DNA of 64,000 nucleotides from Aselliscus stoliczkanus (taxonomy: Eukaryota > Chordata > Mammalia > Chiroptera > Hipposideridae): NCBI GenBank assembly GCA_033961575.1, contig CM066733.1, positions 104,933,921 through 104,997,920 of the forward strand, written 5' to 3'. Made by a program: the position numbers and the translations under genes. Below are positions 11,239 to 22,994 of the stretch, piece after piece. Numbering within the stretch: position 1 is the stretch's first letter; each line of letters opens with the position of its first letter. A model generated the notes under the pieces. That model was given only the letters and a program-made list of their open reading frames with translations, was not told where the DNA came from and made no database searches.

Positions 11239-13869
11239 AGGGGGACTGAGTTTTAAATTTTATTATATAGGCAACTTCCAAAGAAAGAAAAGCAGGTTTT
11301 CTCTAATGAAAGTGACATTATTTGCACATTGTGGTTCTTTCTACCTAAAAATCACTTGCTTCAATAAGTAGCTTCAAGGTTGCCACACTGATTGAAGTTC
11401 TAGTTATTTGGCTGTGATAGCAAGCGTGTTCATAACTTTATCATATTGTCACAATTATCAGTTCCTTGGTAAGATAATGCTCCAGTCACCTCTTTCTACC
11501 ATTGTGTCTAATTACCTCTCTTGGGGTCTCACATTCCTTCATGCAAAGCTAACATTAGCTGGTATATAACACTCATTCATAGTCTCCCCATGTTTGGTAT
11601 GTATGACCAAATGCCCTTTAATATGTTCTATACTAATATCATATGAATTTTAGTGAATAGTCTAGTACAAATTTCTATGGGTGTCTTAAGTAAATATGTA
11701 TTTAGTTGGTTATATTTTATGCATATTTAGAATTTGTTTGCATTATCTAACTCCACATATATTATTTTCCTGGTGGGAATATTTTAGCTTTCTGCCAATC
11801 TATTTTATCCTATGGATAAATCCACATGTTTTATAATATACATAACATTTCCACTAAATTATCCTGATGTCTGATATATTTACCACTTTTTATGAGGTGC
11901 TTATTATCTACAGCTAGGCATTTACTTAATCACTAGTTTTTTGGTTGGTAGCTGTTTGCTTTATCTCACTAAAAACAAGTACCTGTTGAAAAAAAAGGCC
12001 TATGAGAATCCCCAGAAAGCAAGCTTCACAAGGAAACTCATGGCAGACTTTTCCTGAAGAAAAACTTTAATGTGTCAAAAAAAGTAAAGCATAGCTATCT
12101 CTTGAAAGTTTTCTTTGTTTCCTTCCCCAGCTTACAAAAAGAAACCTCTCTTGTATTGTGGTCATATTGAAACCTAATTGCAGAATCTTCATTAGTTCAT
12201 TCTCAATTTTAATTGAAGCAAGTGTTTAATTGTTTTCCATTTTCACATTTTAAAAATCTGAAAAATTAAAAAATTAAAAAATTTATTTTAAAAAGTTATG
12301 TCTGAAGAATTAAAATTGGCAATAATTGATAAGCTTAATGGGGGGGTGGGAGTAGATGAATAATATGGTTGTACTTTTCTGTTCCGTCAGCATCTCATGG
12401 GAGTTTAGAAATCATTCTATTTGTTTGTCTTTCTTATGTGAGACTAACACAGTTGACCCACCGCAGGTCATTATATCTATCTAGTTTGCTGGTTTGTTTG
12501 CAGACTATTTGATTATGTTCTTAATTTTTTTCATTAAAATCTTTATGAAGGCTAAGTGGCAATTTCATGTTGGAGAAATAAAGCAGTGAAAACTGCTATC
12601 ATATATCCATTATCCAGAGTACTTGGGTTGCATGCTCCAGTACCACAGCTTAGCATGCCAATACTTCCAACTAGTGCAAAAATCTATTAATAGGCACTTT
12701 GGACTAGAGTTTCTCTACTATGATTAACCTAAATGAATGCATGTTACTACTGTTAAAGTTGCAGAGAATTTTTATATCTGTTTGGAATCCAAAGAAGTTT
12801 ATTTTTATGGATTCAGAACCCAAAATTTTTATTTTTATGGATTCTCTGTCTTACAAGACATATATTTAGGATGTTTTATATTTTATTTTGAAATATCTGT
12901 GGCTCAAAAGAAGTTATCAAAACAGAGAGGTCCTGCATACCCTTTACCCAGCTTCCCCCATGGAAAAAATCTTATATAATTAGAGTACTTTAATAGATTA
13001 AGTGAAGAGAATTTTGATGGGCCTGTGCCTTCTGAGGCAGGACGATTATAGAGACACAAAATCAAGTTCCACTGAGTGTCTCTAAGAACAAGAAACCAAG
13101 TGCTATGCTTCTTTGGGTAGCCCCAAGAGTTCAGCTGCAATGCTCTGTATTCCACTCATTTGCTTAAATGAGTCTAGTCTATACTTTGACACATTTAGCA
13201 AAAGGGAAAAGCAGAAAGAAACAAGTAAAGATGCTTTCCACCACCACCACCACCCCAATCCCCACTACCGATATCTGTTTTCACTTACAAAACACTCTAC
13301 TCCTGGAAAGATGTTTATGAGACCTATGATTTCTGAGACTTGTCAAAAACATTAATTTGTAAGTTTCTGGATGTTTATTCTCTCTGTCCTTTAGAATGGG
13401 CATTCCAGGAGCATGAGGACCAAGTCTGTCACATATCTGTTCATCACTTAACTATTGTTTTGAAATTTATTGTCAAGTATTATGTAGCCATAATTTAAAG
13501 CTGTATTGAAGCCATATTAAAGATTGCAGAGTTTTAAAAAATTGATCCCTCTTTTTCTTGACTACAATAGTGTTATTCTGTCTGAAAAGATAGATTCACC
13601 TTATCTGATAAACTAGTGGGGGGTGAGTGGGAATAAAGTTGATTCATAAGTAATCTTGCTAACTTCTTTTATTTTTTCTTTTTGGTTCTAAGTCCAAAAA
13701 CCTTTAACCTTTCTGTTCTCTTGGAATGAATTTGGTTTCTTGTCTCATTCTGTATGTAAATCCCTAGGTAGCTCACTCCTGATTTCAGTATCAGACATGA
13801 TAGCAAAACCATGTGACTGGAGCAATTAAAGACAAGGTAAACTTGTGGAACTATAAATTAAAGCACATT
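11239..13869. other. Unassigned AT-rich non-coding DNA
   Basis: No gene. A short tandem-like duplication of TTTATTTTTATGGATTC lies at about 12799-12845. A (CCA)n run lies at about 13240-13256. The rest looks like unique intergenic or intronic sequence. Confidence 0.5.
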
Positions 13870-14600
13870 CAATGTATATGCACCAGAATGACTAAAATAA
13901 TTAAGATGGTAAGTGCCAAATATTGGTGAGGAGGCAGAACATCTGGTACTCTCTTACGCTGCTGGTGTGAGTATAAATACAAACAACCACTCTGGAAACT
14001 GGCTTATCTGCTAAATCGGAACATATGCGCACCAAATGACCCAGAAATTCTATTCCTTTATATCCATCAGGAATGTGTGTGTGTGTTTGTGTGTGTGTGT
14101 GCGCGCGCACTTTTACCAAAAAAGATGTACTAAAATGTTCATAACAGACTATTGAGAATAGCCCACACCCCCTCCTCCAAAAAAAGGGAACTATTCAATT
14201 GCCTGTCAGCAGCAGAATGAATAAATTGTGCTGGATTCAGCAATGGAACGCTGCACAGCAGCAAGAATGAACAAACACAATTCATGATAAATGCTGATGA
14301 ATCTCATAAACATGATGAAGAATGAAAGTGGTCAGGCACAAAATAATACATCATGTGTACTCCATTTATATAGAGTATAAAAACAAACAATACAGGAGAG
14401 TGGTTACCCTTGGTGAGGAGGGTTAGTGACAGGAGGGGGGCACAGAAGAGCTTCTGGGGTGCTGGTCATGTTGTTTCCTGATCTGGGTACCAGTTACACA
14501 GGACCTCTCAGTTTGTGAACATTCATCTTGTTATACACTTAGCATTTGTGCACTTTCTCTGAAACAATTACCCTTAAATTAAAAAATTATAAAAATGAAA
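13870..14600 (+). repeat. L1 LINE 3'-end fossil (old L1M-type)
   Basis: The end of ORF2 is recognisable as decayed sequence: GGTGAGGAGGCAGAACATCTGG, ACAACCACTCTGGAAACTGG, CAGAAATTCTATTCCTTTATATCC. A 3' UTR follows (GAGTGGTTACCCTTGGTGAGGAG, TTGTTATACACTTAGCATTTG) with an A-rich end near 14580-14600. A (GT)n microsatellite at about 14074-14108 expanded inside it. Reading frames are destroyed. Confidence 0.85.
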
Positions 14601-15334
14601 ACAAAACCCAGAGATATTCTGCTACCTGCTTACTCTAGTTTCTAACCCTCCTTCAGACTAGATGCTAGCCTTCTCCCACTTCCTTTATACTTCGAGCAAT
14701 TTCAGCTCAGTGCTTGTTCTCTCTTTCCACTTGCTATTTCCCTGCTCATCATGACCATGTGTTGGCCCAAGAAGAGGGCAGGGCCTTGGGAAAGTAAGAA
14801 GGAAGAGAGAGCAGTGACATTCCCACCCAAATGTGAAGGTCCCCTCAATCCCCCAAGAAGTTATGCAGACTTGAGAAGAAAATATAAGGTCCTTTTGAGT
14901 GTAGGGTTTTAAATATGATTTGTGAGAATCAGATTTAAAGTGAAATTTCCCCCAGTGAAAGTCACTTTTCCCAGTTAAAAGAATAAAAATAGCTCTACTA
15001 AAAACCTATTTAAAGTCTCTTTAAAACACATCTTTTAACTCTTTAACAATTTCAGCAATAATTCTCCTTCTCTTTTTAAAAATTATGTTTTTAAAATCGT
15101 TTCTCTCCATATCTTTTCAGACATAACAATTTAAGGAGTCTCCCGTTTTCCTTTCAAAGCAGTGATAATAGATAAGACAGTTGAAATTATTGTACCCTTG
15201 TGGTACAAAATAGTGCAGCTTGTAAAGAATTTTGCAGTGTCATTTGCCCAGGAGACACCCACTCCCCTCCAGTTTTATACCTGTTCTGTATCTTCTCTCT
15301 GACCCTGTCAGTAATGACAACTTAGAACACAGAG
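14601..15334. other. Unassigned non-coding DNA
   Basis: No gene, RNA or clear repeat seen. Confidence 0.5.
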
Positions 15335-15720
15335 TCATTTAACATTTCCTTATTGATCACCTTTTCAATGCCAGGTACCATTTTAGGCACTGAGGATATA
15401 TAGTGGTGACAAAACAAACAATTAAGCGAAGCTGACATTGTAGTTGGGACCAGTCAAAATAAGTAAGTAATTGAATAATAAGGAAGTTCCTATCAGAAAG
15501 AAATTGGGATCATGAAGAAAATGAATCAAAATGATACCAAGAAAACCATATGGGGGAGAGGACCAGAGACTATTTTTTGATATGAGTGCAGAGAGAGGGC
15601 CTCTTTCTGCATGTAATTGATGTATGATCTGAGTCCTAGGTAACAAGGAAGAGCATCCAGGAGAAGATTACATCTGAGAGAGCAGGAGAAACAGATCTGC
15701 AAAGAACACCAAGTACCTGG
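15335..15720 (-). repeat. L2 LINE fossil
   Basis: Antisense L2 3' region: TTATTGATCACC...CAATGCCAGGTACCATTTTAGGCACTGAGGATATA, then GGTGACAAAACAAACA, and further downstream the degenerate GAAGAGCATCCAGGAGAAG segment. The order matches other antisense L2 copies in this window. Confidence 0.7.
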
Positions 15721-16569
15721 TCCCTTCAGACCAACCATTTCCCCACAAATAGAGATGCTGGAGGATATTGTCCTATTGACTGTTTTTCAAGCAGAGAATT
15801 TAGGAATTTTATGTTTATAGCTATATTTATATCTACATCTATGTTTATGTAAATTAATATAAATATATACATAGAAATCAGTGAGAAATACTTCTGAGAT
15901 GGCAACATTTAAACTGGTAAGTTAAATTTTAAGAAAATGTAGAGTAAATAAGAGATTGTCACAGAGTTAAATTAACCTTATTTGATAAACATTCTGTTCC
16001 TATATTAAATGGAGAGAAAAAGTATTTTATTTATAATTATTAGGTAGGTACACATAAATAAATAAACAGAAGATCATAAGCTATCACAGTTCTATTAACT
16101 AAGGAGATCCCTTGAGGGCTATCTCTGGATACTAACACAAATTCACTAATTGGTAATTTTTATAATTCCCCATTGTAAGTGCTAACTCAGCTGATCTACA
16201 TGGAGGCATATGGTAATCAAACTAAATATTCCAATTTCCAGATGCAAGACAAATTAACTGGTTAATTACTTTAAAAAATTAAGGCTTATGATTTATTAAA
16301 AATCACTAGACAATGGATAGATGATGAAAAAGATACAAAGTTTCCAAAAAGTTCTCATTTTTTTGTGGCAAATACTTCCATTATCACTATCTTTAGTAAA
16401 CTTGATTTAAAAAGTCATGGATTTTTCTCTAAGCACTGAGCAAGAGAAAATAAAATACTATAGAATCTGGGGGGATTTCAATATTGGCCAAGAAAATTTT
16501 GAAGCAGTGAACTAGGAAAAGAAAGGAAGTGAGAGGTGAGTGAAGGTCTCAAGTCAATTGGAAGAAGAA
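15721..16569. other. Unassigned AT-rich non-coding DNA
   Basis: AT-rich, no gene or recognised repeat. Confidence 0.5.
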
Positions 16570-17060
16570 AGAATCCAACTATTTGTGACAAATAGCAGGA
16601 GGGCAGCTGCTGACCAGCCTGGTGACCTTATTTATTACATGGGGAGGAGAGCTGGCCAATGACGGGAATAAAGGAAAACCATACCCTTCCTTGGGGACAA
16701 GGTATAAAGATCAAGGCTTCTGTGAAGTCTTGCATGTCCCGCAATGATGATGACGGTGATAATGACCACAGCAGTCCCTAGAGTGTGACAACCAAAGTGA
16801 AGGGAAGGAAAAACATACCCCCAGGGGAATGAGGAGCATGAGGCAGGAGATGGAAAGCCTTCATTTGATTTCAAGCTCTTTTGACAAGCAACCCATGCCT
16901 CTTCCAGATTAGAACTATCTTCCCTCGCATCACATCCCTTGGGTAGAACAAAAGTTAGGGAATATCCATAGGGTTTTCTTTTAGGTTCTTTGTATTGAGG
17001 ATGGGGGGGGCACTCATGCATGGGCTGCTCTTCCCTTCCTGCTGTGAAAATATACCATTT
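16570..17060 (-). repeat. Possible degenerate solo LTR
   Basis: On the minus strand the layout resembles an LTR: a TATA-like CTTTATACCTTG (about 16700-16711), then an AATAAATAA signal (about 16630-16638) followed by a GT/CT-rich stretch. A 128-codon minus-strand open frame overlaps it but has no recognisable domain. I cannot name a family, and no matching partner LTR or flanking direct repeat was found. It could equally be unique DNA. Confidence 0.25.
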
Positions 17061-17526
17061 TGCTCTATTAATAAAAAGAAAGCAGGGGCAGGAAGAAGGG
17101 GGTTTAGGCAGAGGTTATTATCATAATGCAAAAATCATTCTGAGTAACAGGAAAGCCCACTCTAGAGGTGTGCTGTCTCTTAACTCTACAAGGTGTCAAA
17201 GGAAACACATATTCTGACTGTTATTCAATATTTCACTCTCTTTCCTTGTCTTCTCCATCACTTCTCAATCATGAATTAATTATAGCACTGACCACATTTT
17301 ACTGAGGTTTGAATTCATTTTGATGGATCTATCGATCTATTTGAGTAAATATACTCTGATATATATATAATCTCACAGAGAAAAGACTTTCTACAAATGT
17401 AAAACCTTAAGCACAAGATAAAGAAAGGCACATGGAAAGTTTGGTTTGCAGGACTAATGCTATTATCGTGTGTTCTTCCAAAAGAAGCTGGGGCATACAC
17501 ATAGCAAGACAGATTTAGGTTTCATT

Positions 17527-17987
17527 CTTTTTTTTTTTTTTTTAAGATTTTTATTTGGGTATTGGGGAAGGGAAACAGCATTGGGGAATCGAGGAAGGGG
17601 AACAGACAAGTTGCTTCCTTTTCGTTCTTCAGTCTAGTTGCGGAGGACATTGCTTCTCTGGCCCATGTTGGTGTTATCATTGTGCTCTTCCCAGATGAGG
17701 CAGATTGGTTCACCAGCCTCTGGATGGCCACTCACCACGGCTATTGGCAGCTCACACTGGCTGCTGGCCATTTATGCTGGCTGCCGGCCACTCACTGTAG
17801 CTTATGGCAGCCCACTGCAGCAGGGGCTGCAGCCTACACCATCACTGGTACTCACGCAGCCCAGCTCCAGGTGGAGCTGTTGTTAGCTGTAGAGGGCAGT
17901 GTCACTGGCCCTCAGATGTGGGATCCGAACCGGGGCTGCTGGCATCCCAAGCCAGCTCTTAACCAGCACGCCACTCAGCTGGCCCTG
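17527..17987 (-). mobile_element. Long tRNA-headed T+ SINE
   Basis: Same family as at 6429, inverted: T-run, AAGATTTTTATTTGGG... (degraded AATAAAATCTT tail), body, then the head ending CCACTCAGCTGGCCC. The target duplication GGTTTCATT is at 17518-17526 and 17988-17996. A 153-codon plus-strand frame across it is antisense SINE, not a gene. Confidence 0.93.
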
Positions 17988-17996
17988 GGTTTCATT

Positions 17997-18769
17997 ATTT
18001 TTGATTGTTGCAAAAAAAATTAATCATAAAACTGTGTAAATTTTTTTTTTTATTTTGGAGGCAATAATACTTAGAAAGTAGGCTAAGTGTGGATAACAGA
18101 AGGTCACCCATGCACTGATGTACACTATGAAATGAGTACACCACCATAAGGTGGAAATTAAACTGAAACCCCACCTCAGATGTGAAAACATAAATGATGA
18201 CTGCTTAACAACTCTCTTGTCTGCAAGGTTTTTAAGACACAAGATACTACTGTGATGAAGAGTTTAAGAGAGATGGTCACAGCAAGTGTTACATTGTACA
18301 TGGAAGCTGCCACCGAGTCTCTGCCTGTGGAAGGTGAGAAAGCAGAGCCAACAAATGGGTTCCCAGAGCCATAGCCTCCCTGAAGGGCAGCAGTTGGCAG
18401 CAAGAGTCATCCGTGCAAATGGAGCGACTCACACTGAACAGACACAGTGAACCAGGCCCAGGAGCTGGTGAGTTGTCATCACTACCTCTCAGATGCCCGG
18501 GTCTCCTCCTTTGTTCTCCCAAAGTCAACTATTTGGGAAAGTTTATATGTTTTCTCAGTAATAATTAAATCACAAAAATAGAAATTTTATTTGTATTTCT
18601 CCTATCATCATTTCACTTACTCTTATAGACTATTATTTTTAAATGCCACAATTGTGAAGTAACTGAGTTTCCAGATATAGAATACTTTTAGAAATAAGGC
18701 ATAATTCTGCTTAGGCAGAATTTTATTCTATACTGGTTAGATTTTGCTATGTTCTCTGCAATAGCGATG
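17997..18769. other. Unassigned non-coding DNA
   Basis: No recognised gene or repeat. Minus-strand frames at 18176-18528 show no domain or codon pattern that I recognise. Confidence 0.45.
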
Positions 18770-18955
18770 GATTTAAGTAGTCAGGAAACACAAGTTTTAG
18801 TTTAGGATCACATAGTAACCATGTGACCTTGATCAAGCCATTTAACCAAAGTCTCTGCTTCCTCATTTGTAATATAGGAATGAGCACATTTGTCCTGATT
18901 ACCTAATGGGACAGTTGTATCATATTGAATAATGTGTGTGAAATTACTTGTCTAT
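18770..18955 (+). repeat. MIR SINE fossil
   Basis: Sense MIR: CCATGTGACCTTGATCAAGC followed by TTTAACCAAAGTCTCTGC and CTCATTTGTAATATAGGAATGA, the MIR core in the correct order. Confidence 0.8.
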
Positions 18956-19019
18956 TTAAATCCAGTGCCCTATTCTTAAAACCTCACTGTCTTGCAAATT
19001 CTTTTTGGACCTCTTCTTT

Positions 19020-19474
19020 TGCCCAGGCTGGCAGACACTCATTTCCCCTTTGGTAGTACTATCCTAAGTGCAGCTGGGCACATAATCACTCAGCTGAAGG
19101 TGACATCTCTAGCCTCCCTAGTGTGATGTGTAACTAATCGTATGTGACCACAGTGCTATGAACCACCTTCAGATGATTTAAAGTATGGCTCATGTCCTCC
19201 TCTTCCTTTTCTCCCCTCTTGCATGATGAATTGTAGTCATCATAGAGAGAGCTGGAATAATCATCTTAGATGACAAAAATAGAAACAACAGGTGAGGCTG
19301 GCAAAGCAATGGTGTGGCAGGAGCCTGAGTCACCAGCACTGTGGAGCTGCCATAGCAGCCCCAGGCTGTCAGTGTTCAGACTATTGAGTAAAGGAAAGTA
19401 AACTATGTGTTTAAGTCACTGTAATTGGGGTCTTTGTCATAGCAATATCTGAATAGATACATTCTAATTAATTT
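19020..19474 (+). repeat. MLT1-like LTR (MaLR, class III ERV)
   Basis: The 3' end reads GTTTAAGTCACTGTAATTGG followed by GGTCTTTGTCATAGCAATAT and ends near GAATAGATACA. This is the degraded 'TTTAAGCCAC...TTTGTTATAGCAGC' signature of MaLR LTRs. The 5' boundary is approximate. Solo LTR only; no internal retroviral gene is present. Confidence 0.6.
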
Positions 19475-19475
19475 T

Positions 19476-19620
19476 GTACCTATTTCTACTGTAGCATTTG
19501 TCACAGTTTATTTTACTATTATCTTCTTAGCTGAGAGTAGGGACCATCCATGCACGTATTCCCAGCACCAAAGACAATGCCTGGATCAGTGTAGATTCTA
19601 AAATATTTGAATGAATTAAA
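19476..19620 (+). repeat. L2 LINE 3' terminus
   Basis: TTTGTCACAGTTTATTTTAC, GAGAGTAGGGACCATCCATG, CCCAGCACCAAAGACAATGC and TTTGAATGAATT follow the sense L2 3' UTR order closely. Confidence 0.8.
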
Positions 19621-19874
19621 TATTCATTGGTTCAAATTAAATATTCTTCATTCAAAAACCAAGAATAATCAAATAAGATATTTTAAGAAAATTTATAACT
19701 TTGAACTCATATTAATTATTATTTCCCAACATGCTAATATTTTCATTTTTTGCCATTTAAGTTTCGTAACAGTGCTACAATTTGGTGCTGTTGAAACCTA
19801 GCCAAGTCAATTGTTTTATGACATGTTTTCTTATTTCCAATTTCCTATAAAATTTAATAGTTATCAATATTCTT

Positions 19875-19981
19875 TTTTTTTTTTTCCGAGGGCAGTGTCA
19901 CTGGCCCTCATATGTGGGACCCGAACCAGGGCCACTGGCTTCCCAAGCCAGCGCTTAACCACCGCGCCACTCAGCCAGCCC
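19875..19981 (-). mobile_element. Short tRNA-head SINE (about 107 bp)
   Basis: Only the tRNA-like head of the SINE family is present (T-run, then CCGAGGGCAGTGTCACTGGC... to CCACTCAGCCAGCCC). The body and AATAAA tail of the long form are absent. It is flanked by a 19-bp duplication AATAGTTATCAATATTCTT at 19856-19874 and 19982-20000 (one mismatch), so this is a complete short element and not a truncation. Confidence 0.93.
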
Positions 19982-20352
19982 AATAGTTATCAGTATTCTT
20001 AGGAATAATATTTCTAGTGGGGAAATAGGAGGTCAGCTCTCAATGGAAAATGAAAGAGATAGTCAAGTAAGCTAATATATGATGATAACATATTATACTA
20101 CGATAAAGTTGCAGTTGATAGAGGTTACCATTTAGGATATTATTATAACAAAGGCCAAAAGAATAGCATCATGAACAAAAGATCTTGAAATTATAATGGA
20201 TGGATATTGGTATTAAGCAACAATGATATTGTTATAAACCCACTGTTATCAGTGTTTATGGAAAACATTGGGCAAAGTGGTAAATGTTCATTTTCTACCT
20301 GTAGTCAGAGATATTCACATTTGAATTTGCTTATATAATTGTAAAATAAATA

Positions 20353-20420
20353 AAGAGGAGAAACAGAAAGAGAAAGGAAGAGAGAATGGAGGGAGAAAGA
20401 AAAGAGAAGGAGCAAAAAAA
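20353..20420. repeat. Purine-rich (GA)n-like low complexity
   Basis: Almost uninterrupted A/G sequence (GAGAAACAGAAAGAGAAAGG and onward). Confidence 0.8.
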
Positions 20421-20559
20421 GTTTGTTTAATAATAGGGAAAGGATGGTGTCTCTATCCTGTGAAATACTATTCGGTCCTTTAAGTCAAACAGCAGAGTAG
20501 CCCTCTGCTTGTGCTTTGGAGTTGATCTTTTCCAATCTCTCAGAAATCTTATGTTACAA

Positions 20560-21955
20560 ATTTATACTTTCTCATAAATTCAACCACTTCCTCTCAGATG
20601 GATCCTTCTCTTGGCATTTAAACACCTCAAGTCTTACCATCCTGCAAAATAGCCTCTCTCTGCCCACAGCCTCCTCCACTACCCCTACCTCAATCTCCCT
20701 TCTCAGCCAATCTTACTGAAGATAGTTCACTCCCATAGTCTCCATTTTCCCATCACCCTTTATGGTTCCAAGTGACCTCGAGGTTGGGGGGAGAGGAAAC
20801 CTGAAGGAATCAGGAACTCAACATCTGCTTTAAGGAATTATTCCCAGACCCTCAATCATAAATTTCTTCACTTGTAAAATAAACTAAATCAAAGAATTAA
20901 AGCTGAAAGTGTTCTCAAAAGAGGCTACTTCTCTGTCTTATTCGGTGAAATGATAGGCGACTGAGTTTAATACCAGCCACATCTTCTGAGCCTCTTCTGT
21001 GCTCAGATGTTGGAACTACACTTTGAGTGATCACATTCAGTCCCATGGCTTTAAATAGCATCTATATGGTGATGATTAGCAAGTTTATATAGCCAGTCCC
21101 AACATTCTTTTTGCATTCTGGAAGTGTGGCCCACTTAATATTTTTATTTGGTCTTCTAGACTTCTGAAACTTAACATGTCCAAAACTGAACTCTTGATTT
21201 TCTTCCCCAAACCTGCTTCTCTTGCAATAAAGAGCAACTCAGTCCTTCTGACGACAGCCACAAATTTCAGCCTCATTCTTGACTACTTCTTATGATTTCA
21301 TCACTATTGACCTGGCCCAAGCCATCATCATATTTCTTGCTATGCTATTGCAATGATCTTTTAACTGATTTCCCTGTTTCTGCTCTTGCCTCCACCCCAC
21401 TTCAATTTAGCCTTCACATAGGAGCCATATCAAAACGGAACTCATATCATAACATTCCTCTGCTCAAAAATCTTTCAATGGCTTCTTATCTCACTTGAAG
21501 TAAAATCTGAAATCCTTTCCTACAAGGTGCTACATGATTGGCTATTGGACACTTTGATTTTATCTGTCACTTACTCTGCCTTGGTCACTCTGACCTCTTG
21601 TTATTCTTTGAAGACAAAACACTGTGATGCTCCTGCCTCCAGTACTTTACATTTGCTATTTCCAGAACCTTCCCCCAGACATTGGCATGGCTCACATCCT
21701 CACATCCTTCAGGGCTCTGCTGAGCCCTATATAAAACATCTCACACATATCCCCATTACTCTCAGAACCCATCTTTATCTTTTTCATAATACATATCACT
21801 ATGTGACATATTATAGATATTAATTTATTTATGTTTGTTGCTTTTCTTTGTTCCATGAGAGCAAGGCCTTTCTTTGCTTTCCTTTTCCCTGCTGTAGGTA
21901 TTTTTAGAATAGCCTAACACATAAATATTCTTGAATGAATGAATGAGTGCATTTC
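20560..21955 (+). repeat. Long L2 LINE 3' segment
   Basis: Sense L2: CTTAACATGTCCAAAACTGA with ACTCTTGATTTTC (about 21170-21200), then TGGCTTCTTATCTCACTTGAAGTAAAATC (about 21479-21507), ACAAGGTGCTACATGATTGG, CCTTCAGGGCTCTGCTGAGC, and the terminal TTGAATGAATGAATGAGTG. The order matches ORF2 end through 3' UTR. The portion between about 20770 and 21000 is less clear and may be inserted or unrelated sequence. All frames are broken. Confidence 0.8.
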
Positions 21956-22986
21956 TAAATATTTCTAGGGCCCTTCCATACATTATCTCATTTGGCATTT
22001 TGTTTTACATTTAATCATGTCAATATGTAAGTATGTTCATTTTATTTCTGACTGTAGCAGAGTGGGAAAAATAATTCCTTAAAATAGCTGGTGTTGGAAT
22101 TCCTTCAAAGGAAGTAACTGTTTTGGAAAATACTTTATAAACTAGTTGAGCTGAAAGAGTTGGTAGCAAGAGTTGGCAGAAGACAAATAATAAAAGGAAT
22201 TAAACTGCCATGCATTTGAAATTTGGAGCAAGGAAAGGCAAAAAAATATATATATGGAAGGAAAAGACGGGAAAGCAGAAATAACGGGTAGGTGAGTAAA
22301 CAGGGGGTATGTGGCAAAGGGTTTATGATATTTAATAGTCAAGTTTAAGTGGCTTGAGTTTCTGTTATATAAACCACTCTCTTTCTTCCCAAAATCTTCA
22401 ATAAAGTCTGCTGCTTCTAAAAGGCTCTTTCATCAGAGAATATTGTGTGTGTGTGTGTGTGTGTGTGTGCACACGCGTGCATGTGCGTCTATATGTAGAC
22501 AAGAAAACAGACTGTATTCTATTTTGGCCACTACGATGCCAAGGAAGGTGGTGGGAGAACAAGAATATAGTGGGGGCAGGACATAAACACCAAAAATGAC
22601 CCTGAGAGAGGAAGCCGCACTGGAATCTACAAGCACTTTCATGGGAACATTTGGGTGAGTCAACCTTCTCTCGTCACTATGGGGTAGAGAGGCTCTCTGG
22701 GTGATTTGACCAACCTTTCCTTGCATATAAAACCTTCTAGTGCCAACCTTCTTTCTTTCTGTTAAACAGTTCTTTTTCCTCTATTTGCTTCAATGCCTTC
22801 ATGTACTTTTTATTTCTCTTATAAAGAGGAGAAAGCTAGAGTTAATATGTCAAAACAGGTCTAAAACTGAGTACATGAGAAATGTTCTTCACTGTCTATA
22901 TATATTCCTCCTATTTAAATAAATAAAGAAATAAATAAAGAAGCATTTACCAAAAAAAAAAAAAAACAGTGAACTTTATATATATT
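21956..22986. other. Unassigned DNA with a (GT)n tract
   Basis: A (GT)n/(CA)n microsatellite lies at 22443-22482. The end, from about 22915, is A-rich with AAATAAATAAAG repeats directly before the HAL1 insertion. No gene. Confidence 0.5.
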
Positions 22987-22994
22987 AAAAATGG

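Noticed and set aside
17562..18023. 153-codon plus-strand open frame
   Set aside because: Antisense of a TSD-flanked SINE; near-identical frames recur in every long SINE copy.
21527..21823. 98-codon open frame
   Set aside because: Inside an L2 3' segment; the resemblance to coding sequence comes from the degraded LINE.
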